From Veillonellaceae bacterium (GTDB lineage: Bacteria > Bacillota > Negativicutes > JAAYSF01): a DNA stretch of 45,897 bases. The translations under genes and the position numbers were made by a program. Positions 36,601-43,255 of this stretch are shown here, piece by piece. The DNA lies in contig JAAYSF010000039.1 of assembly GCA_012523975.1 (NCBI GenBank), forward strand, positions 1 through 45,897, given 5' to 3'. The notes under the pieces were generated by a model. It searched no databases. It was not told the origin of the DNA and worked only from the letters and a program-made list of their open reading frames with translations. Within the stretch, counting starts at the first letter, position 1. Each line of letters opens with the position of its first letter.

Positions 36601-39600
36601 ACGCCGGCATAAAGACCGCCGCCCCCGCTGGCGACAACATCAGTAATTTTTTCACTGCTTTGCGCCAAGACCGACATTCCACTTATTTTACTTTTCTTCC
36701 TATTGCCGCTGCCGTCATATTCTCCGGTATAAACTTCAAGCCTGTCGTCACTGGATTGGGCGCCGGCGTCCACAGTTGCACTATCGCCAATATAAGCTGC
36801 CGTATCTTTATTGATTACTGTCGCGCTGACAGAACCGCCGACTCCGGCGGTGCCTATACCAATGCCGGCTCCGCCGGCCACGCTGATTACACTAGTATCG
36901 TCCTGAGCGTTGACCGCAAGATTGTTTTTGGCTTCAACCACAGCTTGATCGCCGATATAGGCCTTGGTTTCATTTGTTATTATATTAGCGCCTACCGCTC
37001 CGGCCACTCCGACTTCACCACTGGCCCCAAGCGCAGCAGCAACCGATATGGCTTCTTCCTTCGCCGCAGCTTTAACGTCAATATCTTTTTTCGCCGCTAC
37101 CTTAGCGCCGTTATCAATGTAGGCTTTAGTTGTATTATTCAGAATGGCCACGTCGGCACCGGCACCAACGCCGGCCGCACCAATACCGGCAGCGCCGGCT
37201 CCACCTATGCCAAGATTAAAGTAATCACTGCCGGCTGCAACCAATACCGACTGACTGTCAGTTCCGCCGCTCTGGTTTACTGCGGCATTTTTGCCGATAG
37301 ACGCGGCAGTTGTATTATCGACTACGTTTACACTTGCTGAACCGGTCACCGCCACTTTGCCGGAAGCACTCGCCCCGACCGCTACACTTCTAATTGTATT
37401 CTGGCTGGTTGCGGAAACTGCAACCCCCTTAACGGCAGTCGCTGCGGCATCTGCTTTTCGCTCCTTGGTAATAGCACGGTCATCAATACTGCCATTGCCG
37501 TTCGTCGAAACGGTTGGTGCTTTAAAACTGTCTTGGCCGTAATCTTCATAACTGACAGTAAAAGTACCATTCTCTACATCTACGCCGGCCCCCTGACCAT
37601 TTGCCTCTACTACAGCGTAATCACCGAGATAGGCGGCGGTATTTTTCGTTACAACATTTGTATCAACTGACGCGCCAATACCGGCATTACCGCCGTAGGC
37701 CGCCGAACCGGCGATAAGATTTATCGTACTGTCATCTTTAGCTATTACCGCCACATTACCGTCAGCAGTTACATTAGCATGAGTCTTATCGGTATCACCG
37801 GCTCGGCCGATATAGGCGGCTGTATCCGTTTTCATTATATGAATATTGGCCGCCCCGGCAATGCCGGCGCTGTTGCCGCCAGCTGCTCCGCCGGCATAAG
37901 AATTTATATTTTCCTGTGAATCCGCCCTCACAATGACATTATTCTTGGCCTTGACATCAGCGCCGGTATCAATATAAGCCTCTGTATCGGTTGTAATTAC
38001 TTCGGTGCTGACACCTGCGCCAACGCCGGCTGTTTTGCCGATAGCCAAAGCCCCGGCCAAACCGGTAACATTGGTGGTATTGGCTGCAGCCACCCTGATA
38101 CTTTGCGCCGCACCCGCCCCTGTATTGTTGCCGTTAATAACTGAGTTTTTGCCGATATACGCCTTATTTTGGTGATCCAGAACATTAACTACGGCTGAAC
38201 CGGCAATACCGGCATTGCCGCCGCCCGCGCCGCCGGCGGCAATTGTCTCTACTTCTTGCTCGGATTTTGCCGATACTGCCAGCCCGGCAGTTGTTATCCC
38301 GTCAACTGCAATGCCGGCATTTTGCCCCAGCGCCGTAATTTGAGTATTGTCGCCGATAGCGGCACTGACAACATTATTAGTTACCAATACCGATGTTGAA
38401 GCTCCAATCCCAACGCCGCTGCCGCCGGCAGCCACTGCCCCGGCACCGGCTATCGAAGTCACGGCAGCGGTGTCGCTAGCAGCAACGGCTACGCTGCCTT
38501 TGGTATCAACTGCTGCACTTTCCGCCTTACCGCCGGAAATATACGCTTTTGTCGTATTCTTTAGGGCGTTTCCTGATGCTGAGAAAGCTCCGGCCATGGA
38601 ACCGCGACTTGCACCGACAGCGGCGGTTACTGCTGTGATTACACTCTCCTCTTCAGCCGTTACACTAATATCGCTATCATTACTTGTACCGACAACTTTC
38701 GAATTATTAATATAGGCTTCGGTAGTATTGTCCATCAAGTTTGCGGCAATCGAGGCCCCGAATCCCGCAGCGCCGCCATAGGCCACAGCGCCGCCCACCG
38801 CGATAATATCAGCGCTGTCCTTTGCAACTGCCGTCATATCATTGGCCGTTGTTATCACTGCATTATCGACATAGGCCGCAGTTGTATTGTCCATCATATT
38901 TAGACTAACCTGACCGGCAATGGCTTTGCCGCTTGGCGCAACCCCGCCGCTGGCCGCAATACTGACGATATCAGCATCGTTCGTGGCTTTTAAAGCTAAA
39001 CCTTCCCCTGAGGCAGTTCCTGTTACTTCAAGCGAGGCATTCTTGACATAGGCCTCGGTAGTTTCATTTACTTTATTGAGCATAAAGGCGCCCGCCAGCC
39101 CTTTGGAGTTGGGATCGGCATTGGCGGCAATTGCGACAGCGCCGGATAGCGCATAGATTCCGGAATCATTTTTGGCCTCAATGTTGCTGGTTTTCGCCTT
39201 GACTTTGCCGGCTGTTTCACCGCCAACAAAAGCTACCGCTTTTTCATCAGTAATATTAATTGAAACATTGCCGGCCGTGCTAATTCCAGATTGCGGCTTA
39301 TCCCCGCCAGTATCCTTAGAAGCAAGATCAGGCAGCTCACTTTCAATCTTGGCGAGCGGATTAGAGGCGTCTGAAGCATCCTCCTCCGCAAATAAATAGC
39401 GGATAAATTCAATCGGATCCTTATCTTCTTCGTTAGGTTTGGGCTCCGGCGGTTTATCGGCCGTAACACTGCCGGCCAGCGACACGGTAGCAATGCCACC
39501 AGTATTTTCGGCAGTGACATTAAGGCTATCGCCGGCGGTAAGATTTCCGCTAACCGAAGCCTTAGTATCCCGCGAAATATCGTTATACGCGATGGAAACG

Positions 39601-42600
39601 CCGACCCCGACACTGCTGCTCTCGGTTACCCCGCCGGCGGCGTCGATATTATAGATATTGTCAGCAGCATCGATGGTTATATCACCTGCAGCTGTAATAT
39701 CATCAGCATCGATAACTTGTGCATAGGTAGTATTATTAATGATATTTGCAGTAGCCGTGCCATTAAACCCGATATCCGCCGCCTTACCGCCGGCCGCTCC
39801 AAGTGAAATATTTTTTACAGTGGTATCAGCATCAACCGTTAAATCATTAGCTTTTACTTTAGCGCCTTCATCAATATACGCTTTAGTTGTATTGTCTTCT
39901 AAAGTGACCAGTACTGACCCGCCAACACCCGTTCCGCCGCTGGTATTGCCAAAGGCGCTCAGCATGGGATCAGTTTTGTCTCGGGCCGCCTGGATTAAAT
40001 CATCAAGCGGGGTTTTTAGCATGCCGGAAAGATCAAGCGTGGCAATATCGGTCTTAGCTGTTACACTTACGTCATTTTTCCCATGGTCACTGTTAAATGT
40101 ATCATCCTGGTTAATCATTGCGCCTTTGCCGATATAGGCATTGCTCTTGTTATTAAAATTCATAATATCTACTGAGGCCGATCCGGTGCCTTTATCACCG
40201 TTACTGCTGGCTTGCGCCCAGCTGGTGAACATGGCCTTGTCCAGACCCAGGTTAGAACTCAGAAAGGCATTGGAGAGATTTGTTGTAAGCTTGTCGAAAT
40301 CTTTCCAGTTGTTTTCAAACGGAATTTTAACATTGGAGTCAATGGTCAGTTTCTGCTTGGTATCTACTATGGCATTGTCGCCGATATAGGCATCGGCAGT
40401 GTTATTATATTGACCGTAAATGACAGCAGCCGAAACACCGGCCGCTTTTTTATTGGCATCGGTCGGATGGTTTAGGACATTATTCTCTTCCCGCTGCTTT
40501 TGCTGAGCAATGGCCGCTGTTCTTATAATATCGGTTACTTCCGAAGTTACCGATATGTCGCCCTGAGACTTAACCGCATTCGTTCCTTTACTGGTAATTT
40601 TGGCAGTGGCATCGTCTTCAGACAGCGTAACAGCGATTGCCCCCGTAATTCCGACTGACGGCGGCACTTTTTTAGGCGGTTTGCCTAATCCTAACTTATC
40701 TTTTACCCAAACGCCAAACGAATTTGATATCCAATCAACCGCTAAATCAAGTCCTGAACCTGGTTCGCCGTCACCCACACTGGCCTCAGACCAAGTATTG
40801 TTATTCAGGGTGTCAACCTTAGCATCAACTGCAACCTTACCGGCATCAACATTGCCGGCAATTTCAGCAGTAGCGTTCACGTCCGATTTATTAATAGCAA
40901 CACCTGCCGAAAAATACCCGCCGGCCGCCGAGGCCGAGGCCGAAACAGTCATATCCTTTACACTGCCGGCCGTCACGTTTAATGCTCCTCCGGCATCAAC
41001 GCTTGATCCCGCCTCGGTTACTGCCGAAGCATTGGACTTCATATCGGCATAGGTTACCAGCATATTGAGCGGCGTCAAACCTGCTACAACTGGTATAGCC
41101 TTGGTGCTCATAGTTATCTTGTTCTTGGTTGCGGCCGATACATCAACATTATTGCCGGCGATAATTTCAGCGCCGCTCTTGACAGTAGTTAACGCTTGCG
41201 CATCGGAAATAGCAACTCCTGCTCCCCCGAAAACTGAGAACAGCATCGACTCGACTGCCGATGTTGCCGCCGTGCTGACCTGCACATCCTTGTCGGCCAC
41301 AAGTTTTGCCTTGTCATCAAGTGTTACTTCGGCTTTGGCATGAACATTACTGACCGACGCACCAACCCGCAAATTACCCAAGGTGCTTACCAGTGTATCA
41401 CCGATACTGCTGCCGCTGTTTTTTAAGTCGTCCAAAGAATCATTGTTCTTAGCATCATTAACATCCTCCAGTTCATCAAAGGTCGGGCTATCGGCAGCAT
41501 CATTTTTAGCGATTGCTTGGAGGCTGATATTGTTGCCTTTAATAGCTGCCTCTTTTACCGTTACAGTTGCATCCGGCCCCGTCATGGCCCAGGCAAACAG
41601 CTTGTCCTGACTGGAGGCAATAATTGATACATCGCCGCCGGTATCGGCTGCGCCCGTTCCGGCAGCATCAATAACTGACTTATTTATATTAATATCAGCT
41701 TTATCTTTGTACGTTGTGTGATTGACGGCCAGACTTACATTCCCCGCCTTACCTACGCCGGTTGCCGTACCGTTTTTTATATTCTCTAAAGTGCTGTCCT
41801 CAGCAACCTGCCGCGTTGACAGCAAAGCATTATCAACTTTAATACTGTCTGTGGCTTTGACCTCAAGACTCGCCCCGCCGGTCAGGATATTGCCGCCCAG
41901 CTTGACTGAAGGAGCAGTAATTCGGACCGCATCACTGCCTGAAGTCGAGTGAGCGCTGATAGTCCCCGAATTTTCAAAATTGTCATCTGCCGTAATAACG
42001 ATATTGCCGTTTTCGACAGCTAGCTTTGTTCCATATTGCAAATCATTTGCATTTACGATATCAGAGAAGTCCACGACACTTGAATCATGGGTAAACGCTG
42101 CGCCGGTCTGAATAACACCACTGTTTTTCACTGTATTGCCCAGCAGCGTTGCCCCGGTTACGGTATTGATTTTTCCCTGGATAGTGATATCGCCGCTGGC
42201 TGAACCTTCCAGAATGCTTGCAATCGACTTTTCGGTATCTATTTGCTTTCCAATGCTTGAAGTACTAAATGTTAAATTCCCCACATTAACTACGCCGGTA
42301 GACCCAACCATAATCCCGCTAGGGTTAAGCAGATATACATTGCCGCCAATTTGACCGTTTTTTATCCCGTTGAGCATACCATCAATATTTGAGGCGTTTC
42401 CGCCGGTTACATAATTAAGCAGATTATCGGCCGTCATAGTATTGGCCAAATTTGAAAAGTGCAGGTTTACAATATCTCCCTGCGACACTGAAAAATCTTT
42501 GAAGGAATTAAAAGCGTTTTTGCCATTGGAACTAAAGGTATTGGTATGAATATTAGTAATGTTGCCGTTTATGTCGACTTGGGTGGCTGTTCTGTTATCA

Positions 42601-42836
42601 ATGGTGATATTGCTGGCATACGCACTGCCAAGGCCTATATTGCTAAGCAATTGCAATACGGCCACACTTGCAGCAACCTGTTTAGCCAAACTCTTCCGTT
42701 TGGCTGAAATGTCGGCAACAACTTTGCCGCTAGCCTTCTTTGGCCCACGGCGTCTTATATTAATCGGCGCTGTTTTCTGCCAAACAGGCTTGTCCCGTCC
42801 CCAGGCACGCCGCCACGATCTTTGAATACCAGCCAT
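27654..42836 (-). CDS. Giant two-partner secretion adhesin (TpsA; LktA-like filamentous adhesin, 5,060 aa)
   Basis: An unusually long, basic signal region ends near residue 74 (GLGSAYA). The TPS secretion domain (about 75-330) has VYLLNPSGIMVG, this protein's NPxGI motif, and is recognised by the pore protein. From about residue 500 to 3060 run some 30 degenerate repeats of 60-75 residues. Each has a core like TKAYIDEGAKVKA followed by an Ala/Gly-rich GVGASV stretch, as in LktA-type leukotoxin adhesins. A helical, probably coiled-coil insertion (about 3265-3500) follows. Then come beta-helix-like repeats, a Tyr-rich part (about 3910-4080) and an acidic end (GNQEDQDETSS). No anchor is seen, and I noticed only one cysteine. 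GAGGAG precedes the ATG. It is the first gene of the operon with tpsB. Confidence 0.95.
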   Translation of the reverse strand: MAGIQRSWRRAWGRDKPVWQKTAPINIRRRGPKKASGKVVADISAKRKSLAKQVAASVAVLQLLSNIGLGSAYASNITIDNRTATQVDINGNITNIHTNTFSSNGKNAFNSFKDFSVSQGDIVNLHFSNLANTMTADNLLNYVTGGNASNIDGMLNGIKNGQIGGNVYLLNPSGIMVGSTGVVNVGNLTFSTSSIGKQIDTEKSIASILEGSASGDITIQGKINTVTGATLLGNTVKNSGVIQTGAAFTHDSSVVDFSDIVNANDLQYGTKLAVENGNIVITADDNFENSGTISAHSTSGSDAVRITAPSVKLGGNILTGGASLEVKATDSIKVDNALLSTRQVAEDSTLENIKNGTATGVGKAGNVSLAVNHTTYKDKADININKSVIDAAGTGAADTGGDVSIIASSQDKLFAWAMTGPDATVTVKEAAIKGNNISLQAIAKNDAADSPTFDELEDVNDAKNNDSLDDLKNSGSSIGDTLVSTLGNLRVGASVSNVHAKAEVTLDDKAKLVADKDVQVSTAATSAVESMLFSVFGGAGVAISDAQALTTVKSGAEIIAGNNVDVSAATKNKITMSTKAIPVVAGLTPLNMLVTYADMKSNASAVTEAGSSVDAGGALNVTAGSVKDMTVSASASAAGGYFSAGVAINKSDVNATAEIAGNVDAGKVAVDAKVDTLNNNTWSEASVGDGEPGSGLDLAVDWISNSFGVWVKDKLGLGKPPKKVPPSVGITGAIAVTLSEDDATAKITSKGTNAVKSQGDISVTSEVTDIIRTAAIAQQKQREENNVLNHPTDANKKAAGVSAAVIYGQYNNTADAYIGDNAIVDTKQKLTIDSNVKIPFENNWKDFDKLTTNLSNAFLSSNLGLDKAMFTSWAQASSNGDKGTGSASVDIMNFNNKSNAYIGKGAMINQDDTFNSDHGKNDVSVTAKTDIATLDLSGMLKTPLDDLIQAARDKTDPMLSAFGNTSGGTGVGGSVLVTLEDNTTKAYIDEGAKVKANDLTVDADTTVKNISLGAAGGKAADIGFNGTATANIINNTTYAQVIDADDITAAGDITIDAADNIYNIDAAGGVTESSSVGVGVSIAYNDISRDTKASVSGNLTAGDSLNVTAENTGGIATVSLAGSVTADKPPEPKPNEEDKDPIEFIRYLFAEEDASDASNPLAKIESELPDLASKDTGGDKPQSGISTAGNVSINITDEKAVAFVGGETAGKVKAKTSNIEAKNDSGIYALSGAVAIAANADPNSKGLAGAFMLNKVNETTEAYVKNASLEVTGTASGEGLALKATNDADIVSIAASGGVAPSGKAIAGQVSLNMMDNTTAAYVDNAVITTANDMTAVAKDSADIIAVGGAVAYGGAAGFGASIAANLMDNTTEAYINNSKVVGTSNDSDISVTAEEESVITAVTAAVGASRGSMAGAFSASGNALKNTTKAYISGGKAESAAVDTKGSVAVAASDTAAVTSIAGAGAVAAGGSGVGIGASTSVLVTNNVVSAAIGDNTQITALGQNAGIAVDGITTAGLAVSAKSEQEVETIAAGGAGGGNAGIAGSAVVNVLDHQNKAYIGKNSVINGNNTGAGAAQSIRVAAANTTNVTGLAGALAIGKTAGVGAGVSTEVITTDTEAYIDTGADVKAKNNVIVRADSQENINSYAGGAAGGNSAGIAGAANIHIMKTDTAAYIGRAGDTDKTHANVTADGNVAVIAKDDSTINLIAGSAAYGGNAGIGASVDTNVVTKNTAAYLGDYAVVEANGQGAGVDVENGTFTVSYEDYGQDSFKAPTVSTNGNGSIDDRAITKERKADAAATAVKGVAVSATSQNTIRSVAVGASASGKVAVTGSASVNVVDNTTAASIGKNAAVNQSGGTDSQSVLVAAGSDYFNLGIGGAGAAGIGAAGVGAGADVAILNNTTKAYIDNGAKVAAKKDIDVKAAAKEEAISVAAALGASGEVGVAGAVGANIITNETKAYIGDQAVVEAKNNLAVNAQDDTSVISVAGGAGIGIGTAGVGGSVSATVINKDTAAYIGDSATVDAGAQSSDDRLEVYTGEYDGSGNRKKSKISGMSVLAQSSEKITDVVASGGGGLYAGVAGSAAVNIDKSTTQAYIAENAKINTLDQAAAGAKQSVNVAAVNDVSILSVSGAAGGGAVGVSGGVDIGIVQSDTAAYLGNNAQLNAKDNFALTALADKDISSNVASLSGGGVGVAGSVSVYALGTNLSSDAQSSLTAKKDSADAKNPNEDNVQGYVDGQLRTDKYSKLMQSYDNENAHEAASVLSQRQQTINLTQAVENTTAVPGGTAAFTGTNAKINVGKNLAVNAADNLTFNSKVGAAALAGVAVGGAVSVVAADNRADAHVGSGTEITAGQDVLINGSLSTGFDVKALAGSAGMSTALAGSGVFIKDDSAAAAYLDNIAKLTAANLSVNATGAHNLKGQAIGGAAAYIGLALSGAVVNGTVDGDTTAYLGNATANNDNTILVSGNIDISADTDTNLTGDVIAPAVGSFAGGAGVVNMKDSSNTKAFIGPNMAIQQADAINISAESTPKVTADATVISGGIGALGASIAIAESSGGSEAFVGEGVEIGQESGKTVGSLTIRAKQSRQGNAENAAATARGGAVGGIAAQGIVTSAKVNPEVKAYTGQDAKISTTGQVLINANANPKGKANSTGINAGGVAVGASTAITEITPVISAAVGRNNTLTADSLTVEAQLLRQPDRNTGEAVAIAAGGGLLVGVNATVSKTNLAADVTGSVGQNSKLTVTNAVNVKANADTKQDSKATAVAAGYYAAGANAASASSNNNVTAYFDKDVTINGGKDSYNQQLKSGIVSVTATGKDDNFAEAKTGVGGVLAGSAAVVTTNTKGTTKAYIDEAAQISADGLNVNAMHTALFNGKADSTYASAVGASGVVVNHTVDTDVLVDVGKADITTDHDVNLRAENISRKDWLGAGNGDDAAWNISAAGGGAISGAAVAERVNVKHDTAVTVGTGASITAGTDTSKGSFAADASSDITVHDKARINTGGAISAAVVDSRINAEADTKVTIGDTAQIYSKNGTIKAGTKGSADLDNRVAVDVYGAAGAPAGTAYSNYNGNNTVTIKPNAGLTTDDDDIVLAAGQDTTGNVGTIRANAAVNLWNKTVFPINSKPNPQANVTSNSSLNIQKDSVIGSGQDVYLTADKGKISATYTGVGKDLYREALAELGSAISELFGGGEVNLDIRGGSSSVKGTANVVVNGKVETGIRRVHELTFGGSYQEYTDGDGIKRWRWVVDPATIAGEGKTHTTEHSKAIAESMTDRMNQLYKLKAAYAGDPAATGAYDAEILFLQEKMVAMGLASWNTVGGKKVFVPGLSAGTGALSPKAEAEASLTEMQGYKTSVDAAVAVQPSIIETAEKYRDLVQARDTANNDLTGYINDISNFTAEQIPSDRADAEYKKSQLPAGNPLIAKYEQAIEYYDALAEAKAAITNENSNWNPDIDFATVQAAYDTEKGKLTELTDQQTKLALSIADLETLLSLPASDPNALSDKAPTGPTADFITVNPITAKLGDIKVKADNLTGSGTLFAPGDAKITITNNSPAFLTVNNLIVRDGGSILFNGASVKNNDAINAFNTGKSGANFDVTTKADTDKPAITITSTFDPNAPANKKPLYNAKGEIQGSVALGVAPDITLAQGSVISNVNGPVTIHSAYGSIYANGSINAGTVDIKANNGDFVQSYVDGFNHIGGDPEKLYNDKDKHNGLRPGGITANGNIFISARYLNINGLIKSGIADWDLQLDSDVKVLVNDQAKTLTEAREDYRNNGGTGFYKLAPDPVSGYPGNIAEAGYVSYDAGNDRFEISGVEVHGGYVQLYGQIINTAWDGANTGKVQALDGYGKITITNNSGKDIMLNNLNTGEGTAGIIDITDIQDSAGTAIHTRYTSTRGEVKVERNGEAVEPNIISTENDRSTLNYNPKSGLYYNWTTGQDYSVTQNYHFESKDVFGYTYKSGETPKGKPTSSNPGVPTPLANGIYLSNGRPFTASGNPYYATNKKTIDTGKGEYHLIKERTTRDWYTVGITGTYHQDYSITTPKKDIRTYSVKADNPIGIEFFGYDSGEVNVGGTNTGNIRLKGAISNKEGVTSIAATQDIIQSDSSALITTELLDLRADGNIGSSAQNVRAIIGDTLNAVSAAGDVNVTQVLGNLNLGTVTADTGTLRLVADGSIANAASSDVRGQRVELTSNNGSIGDASTPLIIRTGTTDKYLDADYGLKASALNDINISNQAWDGKNLAGDLLIDTVESRTGNVTLTTPGRMIDNNTEEQIDTRTWKKLTDYWDSLQLRAGEASNAQKQAQTISSYVNGKNADYQTYWQLKDHIVNGQYICTDAEQAALSAQNVNPDDFAASQTAKYRQLDAQGVGNWNDGKYDADFAYSITKAERDSLLKGASWTDRELAISLAPGALKQLTDTNPIIKAPNVKGKDVTLAAGKGIGSNIALPAIDAKLTPDKLTQEQKVALAAAERADLVLDNVNNVITVTQRKPINIETTGVLNAVAGDYAYLGSEKDVRLDQISAGTDVRLKVGGSILNGAAGNANIIGQNVILEAADGTIGTETAFLQLNQDGTLTARAAKDIFLRKDGDIKLDTLYSLENISLDTDGSIQSDYDNDKVSIMSKSLKLKAKQVGSSAKALGISLADEGALDAEAENDIHINNSSTKLNISQAKTTAGNIDISAGQDMSANNIQTTAGSIKLNSAANLDAQNIKAPGAINLISGKDMVASTVESAIKGVELTAGRNLTVDAVKAAAGNIAVKAGANILNGAGDMADINLTAHNISLTAETGGIGQTDKHVTVAAAGTVTAEAQNDINITGSGNLVADKMSNRSGSINLAVINGSSLQIAETSVADGMNIRSDNVVLDHVVHTGNSMLEMDISGSSKPMAEDVTVNVLSAQGVQFNNLIADKADINAQTDKLAASNTRTGTRTEFTNNYYTVVADNNPPQSLLGSDVLLRPLDNPYDLLMDGKAISTDAKVINSASGISLNGSKTSDTAVTIAEKTIKAAGQTGVPEFGAASLSPGGTLAQGNINPTDMVDITQISNSLNADGNQEDQDETSS

Positions 42837-42887
42837 TTTCTTTTCTCCTCCTCACCATACATTAAAGTCCTTCCAGTACGACACAAT

Positions 42888-43115
42888 CTACCTGCTAGCC
42901 ATTTCCATTAGCTCGCTGATACCTATCGAAATCCCGCCCGACCACAAAATAGCCCGACCATCAGTTTTTGGCGCCATGAACAATTCCATATTTCTCAGGT
43001 TGGAAAAACGAGCCGTTTGCAGCTTGTCTTTCATATCAATTTTTATCGAATGATTGTTGTCAAAATAAGCCGTAATATACTGCCTATTGTCAGGCACAAC
43101 TCTTAATATTTTCAT
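42888..43115 (-). CDS. DUF2442 domain-containing small protein
   Basis: From ATG 43115 the 75-residue product reads MKILRVVPDNRQYITAYFDNNH, then LQTARFSNLRNMELFMAPKTDG and ILWSGGISIGISELMEMA. This is the pattern of DUF2442: a beta-strand pair, a Leu-containing turn with Phe, and a Trp-containing strand ending in Ile-rich residues. AAGGA lies nine bases upstream of this ATG; the three in-frame ATGs further upstream lack a good site. The function is unknown; DUF2442 genes often accompany toxin-antitoxin or regulatory genes. It lies 51 bases before tpsA on the same strand, so it could be in the same transcript. Confidence 0.75.
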   Translation of the reverse strand: MKILRVVPDNRQYITAYFDNNHSIKIDMKDKLQTARFSNLRNMELFMAPKTDGRAILWSGGISIGISELMEMASR

Positions 43116-43170
43116 TTTAAGCATTCCTTTCGTCTCCATTTTGGCCAATGTTGATTAGTTGGAATAATTC

Positions 43171-43222
43171 AAAAAAAAAGAAACAACTAGCTAACTTTAT
43201 AATAAAGTCAAATAGTTGTTTC
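43171..43222 (-). terminator. Terminator of the MalT-like regulator gene
   Basis: GAAACAACTA (43180-43189) pairs exactly with TAGTTGTTTC (43213-43222), with a second inner ACTTTAT/ATAAAGT stem. On the minus strand it is followed by nine Ts. It isolates the regulator from the DUF2442-tps genes. Confidence 0.9.
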
Positions 43223-43255
43223 AGAATACTATCCAAAAGTATACTTTTCCCAGTT

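Noticed and set aside
36600..41000. Recurring GCCGATATAGGC-like DNA within the adhesin gene, at first sight like a CRISPR or satellite array
   Set aside because: The units are degenerate, irregularly spaced and in frame. They encode the AYIG-type protein repeat, so they are coding repeats and not a nucleic-acid array.
27700..42830. Many plus-strand open frames of 60-200 codons opposite the giant adhesin gene
   Set aside because: They lie fully inside the 5,060-codon gene and have low-complexity Ala/Ser/Pro/Leu translations typical of reverse-complement shadows. Nothing shows ribosome binding sites or gene order of their own.
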